DNA from: CAVVSD01 sp963757125
GTDB lineage: Bacteria; Actinomycetota; Thermoleophilia; Solirubrobacterales; Solirubrobacteraceae
Length of the DNA: 64,000 nt
NCBI GenBank assembly: GCA_963757125.1
Contig: CAVWQP010000009.1
Location: forward strand, 1,302,001-1,366,000
Reading direction: 5' to 3'
Shown piece by piece: positions 25,686 to 34,147 of this stretch; the first letter of the stretch is position 1, and each line of letters starts with the position of its first letter. The notes under the pieces were generated by a model. The model was not told the origin of the DNA and made no database searches. It was given only the letters and a program-made list of their open reading frames with translations. A program made the translations under genes and the position numbers.

Positions 25686-27785
25686 ATGCCCGGATCGACG
25701 CAGACACGCATCCCACGCACCCGGCTGCTCGCACTCGTCGTCCTGTGCGCGGCCACGCTCATGACGATCGTCGACGAGACCGTCGTCTCCGTCGCCCTGC
25801 CGAGCATCCAGCGCGATCTCGGCTTCGCGACCTCCGACCTGTCGTGGGTCGTCAACGCCTACCTGGCCTCGTTCGGCGGCCTGCTCCTGCTGTCCGGCCG
25901 GATCGGCGATCTCGTCGGCCGCCGCCGCGTGCTGCTCGGCGGCCTGAGCCTCTTCGTCGCCGCCTCGATGCTCTGCGGCGTCGCGCAGTCGCCCGGGTGG
26001 CTCGTCGCCGCGCGCTTCCTGCAGGGCGCCGGCGGCGCGCTCGCCGCGTCGGTCGCGCTCGGCATGGTCGTCTCGCTCTTCGACGATCCGGGCCTGCAGG
26101 CCCGCGCGATCGGGATCTACTCGTTCGTCGGCGCCGCGGGCGCGTCGATCGGGCTGTTCCTCGGGGGCGTCATCACCGACCTCGTCGACTGGCGCTGGGT
26201 CTTCTTCATCAACATCCCGATCGGCATCGCGACGGTGCTGGCCGGCAGCCGGGTCCTGGCCGTCGAGGGCGGCCCCGGGCTGCGCGCGGGCGCCGACGCG
26301 CTCGGCGCGGTGCTGCTCGTGGCGGGCGTGATGCTCGCGATCGTCGCCATCGTGGACGCCGACGCGCGCGCCCTCGGCGTCGTCGCGGCCGCGTTGCTGG
26401 CGCTGTTCGTCCTGCGGCAGGCCACGGCCCGGCGGCCGCTGCTGCCGCTCGGCGTGCTGCGGAATCGCGTCGTGGCGGGCGCGAACGTCGTCCACGCGCT
26501 CACCGTCGCGGCGATGTTCGGGTTCCAGTTCCTCGTGACCCTCTACTTCCAGCAGGTCCTCGGCTACTCGCCCGCGCAGGCGGGCCTCGCCGTCCTGCCG
26601 GTCGCGATGGGGATCGGCGCGATGTCGCTCGTCGTGTTCCCGCGGATCCAGGGCAGGTTCGGCGCGCGCGCGGCGCTGCTGCCGGGGCTCCTCGCGATCG
26701 CCGCCGGCCTCGCCCTGCTGGCGCGCGTGCCGGTCGACGGGCGCTACCTCGCGGACGTGGCCCCGAGCGTCGCGCTGTTCGCCGTGGGCGCCGGGCTCGT
26801 GCTCCCCGGGGTCATGACGATCGCGATGTCCGGCGCGACGCCGTCGACAGCCGGCCTCGCGTCGGGGCTCATCAACACGTCCCAGCAGGTCGGCGGTGCG
26901 CTCGGGCTAGCGATCCTGGCGGCGCTCGCGGCCGGCAGGACGGACGGCCTGCGCGACGAGGGCGTCGGCGCCGCGGCCGCCACGGTCGCCGGCTTCCACC
27001 TGGCCTGGGGGGTGGCGGCCGGGCTCGTCCTGGCGGCGTTCGCCGTCGCGCTCGGGCTCGGCGGGCCGCGGCGTCGGCGCCCGCGGCCACCACGACGCGC
27101 GCCCGGCCAGCACGATGAGCGCCGGGATCAGCACAGAGCGCACGAGCAGCGCGTCGACCAGGACACCGAGGGACATGAGCAGCGCGAGCTCGCGGAACGG
27201 CAGCAGCGGCACGAGCGCCAGCAGCGCGAACGTCGCGGCGAGCGTCACGCCGGCGACCGTGATGGTGCGGGATGCGGAGCTCGTGCCCGCCGACACCGCG
27301 TCGCGGAAGCTCCGGCGGTGCGCCTCGTCGCGGATGCGCCCCGCGATGAAGACGTTGTAGTCGCTGCCCAGGCCGACGAGCATCACCGCCGCGACGAGCG
27401 GGACGTAGTACACGACGTCGTGTGTTCCGAGCACGCTGGGCAGCAGGAGCGACATGAGGCCGAACGAGCCGGCGAAGGCGAGGACGCTGCCCGCCAGCAG
27501 GAGCACCGGTGCGAGGAGCGCGCGCAGGAACAGGGCCAGCAGGACGAACGTGAGGATCGCCGTGACGACGACGACGCGCCGCAGGTCGCGCAAGAGCGCG
27601 TCGACGGTCTCCGCCGAGAGCGCGCTCTCGCCCGCGTAGGAGGCGTGCGTCCCGCGCGGCAGCCCGGCCTGCCCGAGCAGCTGCGGCGTCCGGCGCTCGA
27701 GGTCGCGGATCGTCGCGATGGCGGCCGAGCTCGTCGGCTCGTCGCGCAGGACCATGACGAGGCGCGCCGCGCCGCCGTCCCGTGA
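25686..27785 (+). CDS. DHA2-family (EmrB/QacA) drug-proton antiporter, with run-on 3' end
   Basis: The first about 468 residues form a 14-helix MFS exporter: motif C-like and D1 regions (TIVDETVVSVALPSIQRDLG), motif A (GRIGDLVGRRRVLL), RWVFFINIPIG, and the last helix GVAAGLVLAAFAVALGLGG. It should export drugs or lipophilic ions. From residue about 470 on, the frame becomes a charged, low-complexity tail that is simply the antisense image of the MMPL gene, so the real protein probably ends near 27090, but no stop codon is present there. The frame overlaps the convergent MMPL frame by 879 bases. Controlled by the MarR-type gene just upstream. Confidence 0.85.
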   Translation: MPGSTQTRIPRTRLLALVVLCAATLMTIVDETVVSVALPSIQRDLGFATSDLSWVVNAYLASFGGLLLLSGRIGDLVGRRRVLLGGLSLFVAASMLCGVAQSPGWLVAARFLQGAGGALAASVALGMVVSLFDDPGLQARAIGIYSFVGAAGASIGLFLGGVITDLVDWRWVFFINIPIGIATVLAGSRVLAVEGGPGLRAGADALGAVLLVAGVMLAIVAIVDADARALGVVAAALLALFVLRQATARRPLLPLGVLRNRVVAGANVVHALTVAAMFGFQFLVTLYFQQVLGYSPAQAGLAVLPVAMGIGAMSLVVFPRIQGRFGARAALLPGLLAIAAGLALLARVPVDGRYLADVAPSVALFAVGAGLVLPGVMTIAMSGATPSTAGLASGLINTSQQVGGALGLAILAALAAGRTDGLRDEGVGAAAATVAGFHLAWGVAAGLVLAAFAVALGLGGPRRRRPRPPRRAPGQHDERRDQHRAHEQRVDQDTEGHEQRELAERQQRHERQQRERRGERHAGDRDGAGCGARARRHRVAEAPAVRLVADAPRDEDVVVAAQADEHHRRDERDVVHDVVCSEHAGQQERHEAERAGEGEDAARQQEHRCEERAQEQGQQDEREDRRDDDDAPQVAQERVDGLRRERALARVGGVRPARQPGLPEQLRRPALEVADRRDGGRARRLVAQDHDEARRAAVP

Positions 27786-29252
27786 CGTGACGACGCCGAC
27801 CGGCGCGTCGCGGCCGGTCTGCGCGGGGCCGAGGACCGCCGCCACGCCTGGCTCCCGCGCGTAGAGGGCCTGCAGCCGGGCCAGCGCGTCGAGCTGCCCG
27901 CCGATGCCCGGCGACTCGAGCAGCAGCTCTGTCGGCGCGAGGATCCCGGGTGCGAACCCCTGGGCTGCCTCGTCGGCGATCTGTCGCGGCTCGCTCCCCG
28001 GCGGCAGGGACGGGATGAACGAGACGGACAACGAGATCGTCCGCGCCCCGAGCGCGGCGACGACGAGCAGGCCGACGCACGCGACGACCACGATGGCTGC
28101 AACGGGCTTGGCGGTCGGCAGCCGCGCGACGAACCGCCGCGCCCTCGACGGCGGATCGACCGGGTCGGGGCCCGCCGCCTGCGCCTCCCGCACGCGGGAG
28201 CCGAACAGCCACGGTCCCACCGCGCCCATGAGCGCGGGCACGAGGGTGAGGCAGACGAGGGTCACGACGAGCGCTGCGACCGCGAGACCGGGCCCGAACA
28301 CGCGGAAGAAGTGCAGCTTGCCCGCCAGCAGCGAGAGCGCCCCCGCGATGACGAGCGTGCCGGCGGCGAACACGAGCGGCGCGACCCGGGCCGTCGCCCA
28401 CCGCGCCGCCTCCAGCCGGGTGGCGCCGTGCCGCAGCCGTCGTCGCGTCTCGGCCATGAAGAAGACCGTGTAGTCCGTGACGAGCCCGAGCAGCAGCACG
28501 ACGAGGACCGGCTCGATCTCGTTCGGGACGCCGTTGCCCGTTCGCTCGCCCATCCAGGCGAGCGCGCGGATCGCGACGACGTAGCCGAGGCCGGCGGTCG
28601 CGAGCGTCACGAGCGGCGCGCCGACCGAGCGGAAGTACAGGGCGACGATGACGAGGATCGTCAGGATCGTCGCCGCCTCCATCCAGGGCAGCGCCTTGTC
28701 GATCTCGTCCCACTGCGCCAGCCGGGCCGGGCCCGCGCCGGAGATGCCGCGCGTGGTCCCGGCCGACGGCGGCGGCAGCGTCGCGAGGTAGGCGCGCGCC
28801 GCGCTGGAGCGCGCGTCGAGGTTCAGGTCCGACGAGGGGAAGAGGTAGGTGACGATCGTCGTGTCGCGCTCGCGCCAGCGCACGCCCGGGAGCGGGACGT
28901 TGAGCAGCGGCGCGGCGGCGCGGATGCCGCGCGTCCGGTTGGCCGCGTCGGCCGCGCGCAGCTGCGCCTCGACGGCGGCGCGCGAGAGGCCGCGCGGGTT
29001 GCGCTCGACCGCGACCGTGTCGGTCGCCACCGACGATCCGAACAGCTGCAGCGCCCGTTCCTGCGTCCGGACGGCCTGCGCGTCGGAGGGGACGATGTCG
29101 CTGAGCGGCGCCGCCGCGGAGCCGCCCAGCCCGGGCAGGAAGATGAGGGCGGCGGCGAGCGCCGCCACCCAGCCGATGATGATCGGCCAGCGCAGCGCGA
29201 CCACGAGCCGCGCGTACCCCCGTGCGATACGACCACCCGGCGCGTCGGACAC
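26907..29252 (-). CDS. MMPL/RND-superfamily exporter
   Basis: A 781-residue frame with two halves, each with a first helix (WPIIIGWVAALAAALIFLPG; AAIVVVACVGLLVVAALGA), a large external loop, and a five-helix bundle. The MmpL-type Asp-Tyr pairs are visible in GLVTDYTVFFMAETRRR and GLGSDYNVFIAGRIRDEA. Such proteins move lipids or hydrophobic compounds using the proton gradient. After LIVLAGRASWWPR the residual 50 residues are charged and antisense to the neighbouring MFS gene, so the true end is likely near 27060. The start ATG at 29252 faces the PPK2 gene across 88 bases. Confidence 0.85.
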   Translation of the reverse strand: MSDAPGGRIARGYARLVVALRWPIIIGWVAALAAALIFLPGLGGSAAAPLSDIVPSDAQAVRTQERALQLFGSSVATDTVAVERNPRGLSRAAVEAQLRAADAANRTRGIRAAAPLLNVPLPGVRWRERDTTIVTYLFPSSDLNLDARSSAARAYLATLPPPSAGTTRGISGAGPARLAQWDEIDKALPWMEAATILTILVIVALYFRSVGAPLVTLATAGLGYVVAIRALAWMGERTGNGVPNEIEPVLVVLLLGLVTDYTVFFMAETRRRLRHGATRLEAARWATARVAPLVFAAGTLVIAGALSLLAGKLHFFRVFGPGLAVAALVVTLVCLTLVPALMGAVGPWLFGSRVREAQAAGPDPVDPPSRARRFVARLPTAKPVAAIVVVACVGLLVVAALGARTISLSVSFIPSLPPGSEPRQIADEAAQGFAPGILAPTELLLESPGIGGQLDALARLQALYAREPGVAAVLGPAQTGRDAPVGVVTSRDGGAARLVMVLRDEPTSSAAIATIRDLERRTPQLLGQAGLPRGTHASYAGESALSAETVDALLRDLRRVVVVTAILTFVLLALFLRALLAPVLLLAGSVLAFAGSFGLMSLLLPSVLGTHDVVYYVPLVAAVMLVGLGSDYNVFIAGRIRDEAHRRSFRDAVSAGTSSASRTITVAGVTLAATFALLALVPLLPFRELALLMSLGVLVDALLVRSVLIPALIVLAGRASWWPRAPTPRPAEPERDGERRQDEPGRHPPGQVEAGDRGGRGADALVAQAVRPAGRERRQDR

Positions 29253-29340
29253 GCCTTGCCGTTACCCGGCCAGGCCTGGCGTATTCGCGCTCATGGCGGA
29301 CTGCGCACGGCGGCGACCGTGGCGAGATACGCTCCCGCGC

Positions 29341-30195
29341 ATGCCAAAGCGTGCGGCCGCGCGCGTGAGCGATCTGCTCCGCGCGCCGACGTCCGGACTG
29401 GACCTCGCGGCGGTCGACACCCGCGCGACACCCGGCTTCAAGGGCGGCAAGACGGAGGGCCGCGAGGCGCTCCCCCAGATCGGCGAGCAGCTCGCCGATC
29501 TCCAGGAGAAGCTCTACGCGAACGGCCGCACGGGCGGCAACCGGCGGGTGCTGCTCGTCCTGCAGGGGATGGACACGTCCGGCAAGGGCGGCACGGTCGG
29601 ACACGTCCTGGGGCAGGTCGATCCCGGCGGCGTGCACATCGCGGCCTTCAAGCGCCCGACGCCCGAGGAGCTCGCACACGACTTCCTCTGGCGCATCCGC
29701 CGCCAGCTCCCCGACGCGGGCATGCTCGGCGTCTTCGACCGCTCGCACTACGAGGACGTCGTGACGGTCCGCGTCCTCAAGCTCGCCGACAAGCGGACCT
29801 GGACGCGGCGCTTCGGGTCGATCCAGCGCTTCGAGGAGTCGCTCGTGCAGGACGGCACGACGGTCGTGAAGTGCTTCCTGCACATCTCGCCCGAGGAGCA
29901 GAAGGCGCGCCTGCTCGCACGCCTGGACGACCCGACGAAGCACTGGAAGTACAACCCCGGCGACCTCGACAACCGCGTGCTGTGGGACGACTACATGACC
30001 GCCTACGGGGAGGCGATCGAGCGCACGTCGACGGACGTCGCGCCGTGGCACATCGTCCCGGCCGATCGCAAGTGGTACCGCAACTGGGCGATCTCGACCC
30101 TCCTCGCCGAGGCGCTGACCGGGCTCGGCCTGGCGTGGCCGGCGGCGACGTTCGACGTCGAGGTCGAACGCCGCCGCCTGCAGGCCATGCCCTAG
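29341..30195 (+). CDS. ppk2: Polyphosphate kinase 2 family (polyphosphate:nucleotide phosphotransferase)
   Basis: The 284-residue product has the PPK2 Walker A loop VLQGMDTSGKGGTVGHVL, the lid-adjacent HDFLWRIRRQLPDAG, and Walker B VFDRSHYEDV, followed by WTRRFGSIQRFEE and DWDDYM-like DDYMTAYGEAI. It transfers phosphate between polyphosphate and nucleotides in the cytoplasm. The single-domain size (about 280) and the early LPQIGEQLADLQEKLYA segment fit the short AMP/ADP-using classes; the class cannot be fixed by eye. The ATG at 29341 was chosen since upstream frame is antisense to the MMPL gene. Confidence 0.92.
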   Translation: MPKRAAARVSDLLRAPTSGLDLAAVDTRATPGFKGGKTEGREALPQIGEQLADLQEKLYANGRTGGNRRVLLVLQGMDTSGKGGTVGHVLGQVDPGGVHIAAFKRPTPEELAHDFLWRIRRQLPDAGMLGVFDRSHYEDVVTVRVLKLADKRTWTRRFGSIQRFEESLVQDGTTVVKCFLHISPEEQKARLLARLDDPTKHWKYNPGDLDNRVLWDDYMTAYGEAIERTSTDVAPWHIVPADRKWYRNWAISTLLAEALTGLGLAWPAATFDVEVERRRLQAMP

Positions 30196-30199
30196 TCGG

Positions 30200-30388
30200 T
30201 CAAAGCCCGGGAACGCCTCCGCCGAGCTTGCCGATCAGGTCCTGCGGGTCGAGTCCGAACTTCTGCAGCAGGTCCGCGTGCTGCTCGGGGTCGACCTGGT
30301 CGGGCAGCTCCTGCTGCGCCTGGTCGACCTGGTCGTCCTTGCCCTGCTCGCGGAGCAGGTCGAGGACCTTGTCCTTGGGGATCTCCAT
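30200..30388 (-). CDS. Small acidic protein of unknown function
   Basis: A 62-residue hydrophilic protein (MEIPKDKVLDLLREQGKDDQ, then two Q/D-rich helices) ending LIGKLGGGVPGL. It has no membrane segment. A very strong GAGGAGG-type ribosome site lies before the ATG at 30388, so it is probably well expressed. It follows a membrane protein by 17 bases and the whole group through to the DUF2382 gene probably forms one stress-related transcript. I do not know a function. Confidence 0.7.
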   Translation of the reverse strand: MEIPKDKVLDLLREQGKDDQVDQAQQELPDQVDPEQHADLLQKFGLDPQDLIGKLGGGVPGL

Positions 30389-30405
30389 GGTCTCCTCCTC
30401 GTGCC

Positions 30406-30930
30406 TCAGTGGCGGTCGGACGCGGCGACGCTGCCGCGGTCCGAGTTGTCCGTGGCGTGCCGGCGCGCGCGCTCCTCGCGCCGGAAGCGCTCGTCGGGGT
30501 CGTCCTTGCGCCCGCCGCCGACGCGGGGCAGCAGGGCGAGGACGATGAGCACCGCGGCGGCGATGGCCCAGACGAGCGTCGTGCGGCCGTTGGCGGCGAA
30601 GATGCCGAGCACGTCGTCGCCGTCGACCAGCGAGATGACGGCGGCTGCCGCGAGCACCAATCCGACGATGAGCGACAGGCTCTTCGCGCCCCAGTGCAGC
30701 GGCGAGCCGAACATCAGCACCGCGCCGGTGCCGATGAAGAGCAGGTCGCTCCAGCCGTTGACCTCCAGGCCGAGCCACGTCTTGCCGTTCACCGTGCCGT
30801 CGAGCGCATGGGTGGTGAAGCTGCGTCCACCGAACACCAGCGCCGTGACGCCGTAGGCGAGCAGGATCATCCCGATGATGCCGACGGGCCCCTTGGCGAG
30901 CGAGACGCCCTTGTCGCGCCTGGCCGCCAT
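30406..30930 (-). CDS. Four-helix membrane protein (DUF4383-like)
   Basis: 174 residues with four probable membrane helices: about 13-33 (GPVGIIGMILLAYGVTALVF), 62-78, 82-100 and 115-134, then a basic, polar C-terminal tail of 40 residues (KDDPDERFRREERARRH). The layout and the NGWSDLLFIGTGAVLM motif between helices resemble DUF4383-type actinobacterial membrane proteins. The ATG at 30930 lies 2 bases after the stop of the PRC-barrel gene, so the two are co-transcribed. Confidence 0.65.
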   Translation of the reverse strand: MAARRDKGVSLAKGPVGIIGMILLAYGVTALVFGGRSFTTHALDGTVNGKTWLGLEVNGWSDLLFIGTGAVLMFGSPLHWGAKSLSLIVGLVLAAAAVISLVDGDDVLGIFAANGRTTLVWAIAAAVLIVLALLPRVGGGRKDDPDERFRREERARRHATDNSDRGSVAASDRH

Positions 30931-30932
30931 GG

Positions 30933-31745
30933 TCAGCGGTCCTGCCTGACGTCGCCGTCGGTCTCGATGCGCTCCTTGCGCACCTCGTCGGTCACCTGCT
31001 GCTCGTCGGTGACGGTGTCGGTCTCCAGGCGCACGCGCTCCTTGGGGACGGTGCGCTTCTCGACCACCGGCTCCTCGGCGCGCAGGGTGACCTCGTGCTC
31101 CTCCTCGGTGATGTCGCCGCCGGCCATCGCCTCGCCCCGGTTGGCGTCCGTGATCGGCTCGCGCTCGACGCGGACCTCCTCGCGCTGGACCGGGACGGTC
31201 GTGGTGACCTCCTCGGTGACGACGTACTTGCGCAGCCGCGCGCGGCCGGTCTCGACCTCGCGGGTGCCGACGGAGAGCTCCTCCTCGGAGCGGGTCATGG
31301 CGTCGTCGGTCTCCGGGCCGGAGACGTCGTGCCCGGTCGTGTCGCGATCGTGATCGCGGACCTCGGCGCCGGCGCCGGTCACGCCGCGGTCGGTGCCGCC
31401 CTCGGGCAGGCCGGAGTCCGAGTGGCTCTCCGAGTAGTCGAGCCCGTAGTGCCGGTACAGCCGGGACTCCTCGTCCTGCGACAGCGCGCCGTCGGCGTCC
31501 GCGTTGGGGCTGTCCTTGACCTGGTCCTTGTCGTACGGGACGCGGATGTCATCCCCGTCGCGCTGCGCCTCGGCGAGCGGGACGAAGCTGACGCGCGAGC
31601 CGAACAGGCCCGTGCTGACGGCCAGCCACTCCGGCTCGCCGGTCTGCTCGTCGACGTAGACCTCGTCGATCGTGCCGATCTTGCCGCCGTCCTGGCCGAC
31701 GAGCTTCTGGCCCTTCCAGTCGATGACGTCCTGTGTGTTCGGCAT
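30933..31745 (-). CDS. PRC-barrel and DUF2382 domain protein
   Basis: The 270-residue protein has a PRC barrel at residues about 5-85 (WKGQKLVGQDGGKIGTIDEV, EWLAVSTGLFGSRVSFVPL) and a DUF2382 domain from about 150 (EEELSVGTREVETGRARLRK, VEREPI, then RLETDTVTDEQQVTDEVRKE). The two are joined by an acidic linker rich in D, S and T. This pairing is a common cytoplasmic stress protein of radiation- and desiccation-tolerant bacteria; its biochemical role is unknown. Ribosome site GAGAGGA before the ATG. It is followed by two small membrane/stress genes in the same direction. Confidence 0.88.
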   Translation of the reverse strand: MPNTQDVIDWKGQKLVGQDGGKIGTIDEVYVDEQTGEPEWLAVSTGLFGSRVSFVPLAEAQRDGDDIRVPYDKDQVKDSPNADADGALSQDEESRLYRHYGLDYSESHSDSGLPEGGTDRGVTGAGAEVRDHDRDTTGHDVSGPETDDAMTRSEEELSVGTREVETGRARLRKYVVTEEVTTTVPVQREEVRVEREPITDANRGEAMAGGDITEEEHEVTLRAEEPVVEKRTVPKERVRLETDTVTDEQQVTDEVRKERIETDGDVRQDR

Positions 31746-31789
31746 GTGTGCCGTCCTCTCTTCGATGTTCTTGCGGGTAGGGGCGTGCG

Positions 31790-32551
31790 CTAGGAGCGCA
31801 CGGCGCCGGCGCCGTCGGTGGCGCGCTGCGCCTCGACCTCGGCGCGGTCACGGCCGGTCTGCATGTCCTGCTTGATCTGGCCGGCGTTGCGCTGTCCGGC
31901 GTCGTAGGCCTGGCCGAGCATCTGGGCCGCGAGGTCGCGGCCGCCGAGGCCGAAGGCCAGCGCGCCCGCGAGGGCGAGCATGCCGATGAGCCCGGCGTAG
32001 GTGATCGTCACGATCTGCGGGGCGATACGCAGCTGATCGAGGACCATGAACAGGGCGATGGCCATGATCAGCGCCGGGGCGATCGCGCGGACCATCTTGC
32101 CGGTGGGGGTGTCGCCCATGAGCTTGTGGGCGGCGGCTCCGACGGCGCCGGCGAGCGCGGCAGCGATCACGAAGATCAGCAGCGCGACGATGATGTTGGG
32201 CAGGAACGCCTGGACCTGCGCGATGAACGTGCTCAGCGCCGGGATCTTCAGGGCGCCGATGGCGGCGGAGATCGCGAACAGGAAGATGAACCAGAACGCG
32301 ACGCTGCCGATCAGGCGGGCCGGACTGGCACCCGGGCTGACCTTCTCGACGTACTTGCCTGCATCGCTGGAATGCAGGGTTCGATCCAGGCCGACCTTCT
32401 CCAGCAGTCGGGCGACGATGCCCTTCACGAGCTTGGCGATGAAGTAGCCGATCACCAGGATCACGAGGAACCCGATGATGTTGGGGATGAAGCCCAGCAG
32501 GCTGTCGAGGCCCTGCTGGATGCTGTCTGCGATCTGCACGCTTGCGAACAC
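31790..32551 (-). CDS. CmpX/MscS-related protein with conserved TM-helix repeats
   Basis: A 253-residue membrane protein whose N-terminus (SIQQGLDSLLGFIPNIIGFL) and second repeat (AQVQAFLPNIIVALLIFVIA) are the conserved TM-helix units found at the front of mechanosensitive-channel-like proteins such as CmpX. Five hydrophobic helices can be seen; the soluble MscS domain is missing, and the polar C-terminus (AGQIKQDMQTGRDRAEVEAQ) is short. It may sense membrane tension or act as a scaffold. The GTG at 32551 has an AGAGGAG ribosome site, so the longer upstream frame is rejected. Confidence 0.8.
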   Translation of the reverse strand: MFASVQIADSIQQGLDSLLGFIPNIIGFLVILVIGYFIAKLVKGIVARLLEKVGLDRTLHSSDAGKYVEKVSPGASPARLIGSVAFWFIFLFAISAAIGALKIPALSTFIAQVQAFLPNIIVALLIFVIAAALAGAVGAAAHKLMGDTPTGKMVRAIAPALIMAIALFMVLDQLRIAPQIVTITYAGLIGMLALAGALAFGLGGRDLAAQMLGQAYDAGQRNAGQIKQDMQTGRDRAEVEAQRATDGAGAVRS

Positions 32552-32721
32552 GTGACTCCTCTGTGGACGTGCGACGACGAATCGACGCAGGACGACGATG
32601 GACAAAAGGCGACAAGACGGGACCGAACTGGCGGGCGGGTCCCGGTGGCCTGACGCTCGTCTACCCCCGAATCCGGGTAGGCGGGCCGGACAATGTGTCT
32701 CGTTTTGCAACGGCCCCCGAC

Positions 32722-34147
32722 GTGACCGCGACCGAGCAGCTGCCATCCCGGCGAGCGCGGTCGGACGTCGCCATGAACCGCAAGCACATCGTCGGCGTCG
32801 CCAGCGACCTGCTGAGCCGAGAGCCGAGAGCTTCGATGTCGGAGGTCGCGCGCTCCGCGAACGTCAGCCGCGGGACGCTCTACCGGCACTTCCCCTCGCG
32901 CGCGGATCTCCTCGCAGCGGTCAGCGAGCACGCCCGGAGCACCGCCGTGACGACGTCGGAGGATCGGCTGCGCCCAGCGGGCGAGCTGGCGCGCGGCGAC
33001 GCCGACGCCGCTCTCGGTCGCCGACGTGCTCAACAAGGTGCCGCCGCACCTGCTCGGCGACCAGATCGTCGCGGAGGCGCAGCGCCTCGCCGGCGTGTCC
33101 TCGGCCGCCGTGTACCTCGTGGACCTCGAAGGGAGCCGGCTCATGCGCCTGGCCGGTCCGGCGAGCTTCCCCGAGACGCTGCCGGCGAAGCTGGCGGTGG
33201 GCACGGAGATCCCGCGGGAGGGGCTGCCGGCGCTGGAGGCCACGTTCGAGGAGCACCTGCCCGGCGCAGTGTCGGCGCCGCTCCTGCTGCGCGGTCGGGC
33301 CCTCGGGGCGGTCGTCGCGGTCGGCAGCGACGCCGCGGGTCTCGCCGACCTCGCGTACGAGGCGGCCGCGGCGCTGTCGCTCGCGGAGGACTACACGGAC
33401 CATCTCGATGCCGCCCGCCGGGTGCGCGCGACGAGCCCGGCGGCCGAGATCCAGCAGAACCTGCTGCCGCCCCGGATCGTGCGCACGAACGGCGCGCTCA
33501 TCGCCGGGAACGTGCTGCCCGGCTACGAGATCGGCGGCGACTGGTTCGACTACGCCGAGAACCCCGCCGGGACGTGGATCGGGATGGCGGACGCGGAGGG
33601 GAGCGGGACGCGGGCGGCCGCGCTGGCCTCCGTCGCGCTCGGTGCGTTCCGCTCCGGGCGTCACCAGTCGCTGGACCTGCCCGCCATGATCAGGCTCATG
33701 GACACCGTGGTGCGCGAGTTCTCGGAGGGCGCGACCGTCACGACCACGATCGGCTTCTGGGTGCCGCCGACATCGACGTTCTCGTGGATCTCGTGCGGCG
33801 AGCTCGGTCCCATCGTCGTGAACGGGCGGGGGGAAGGAGACCTCCTCGAGGGCCACCGGCTCCCGGCGCTGGGACAGCTGGAGGATGACGCGGAGCTCGT
33901 CGTCCGCGAGCGGCGGCTGGAGGACGGCGATCGCCTCGTGCTCGTCTCCGACGGGATCGTCGACCGCGCCTATCCGGAGGGCAACGCGCTGAGCATCGAG
34001 GGCGTCGTCGACGCGGTCCGCGACGCTCCGTTCGCTTCGGCGGCGGGCGCGGTGAGCGCGGTGGAGGCCGTGATCCACGACATGAACCCCGACGAGCTGC
34101 TCGACGACGCCACGGTCGCGGTGCTGACGCCGGTCCTGCGCTCATGA
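32722..34147 (+). pseudogene. TetR-type HTH fused to GAF and SpoIIE/PP2C phosphatase domains, one frame break
   Basis: The first about 80 residues are a TetR-type HTH (KHIVGVASDLLSREPRASMS, EVARSANVSRGTLYRHFPSR). The frame then breaks near 32996; removing one base gives the continuous linker ELARATPTPLSVADVLNKVP and a 475-codon gene. The rest is a GAF domain (SSAAVYLVDLEGSRLMRLAG) and a PP2C/SpoIIE phosphatase (LPGYEIGGDWFDYAEN, VTTTIGFWV, VSDGIVDRAY, DDATVAVLT) with the metal-binding aspartates present. It would couple DNA binding to a Ser/Thr phosphatase, as in anti-anti-sigma switching, in one protein. The start could be GTG 32722 or ATG 32773. It overlaps the hydrolase gene by ATGA. Confidence 0.78.

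Noticed and set aside
27090..27785. Charged C-terminal extension of the DHA2 exporter as a functional domain
   Set aside because: It is the mirror frame of the MMPL gene, of low complexity, and has no domain pattern.
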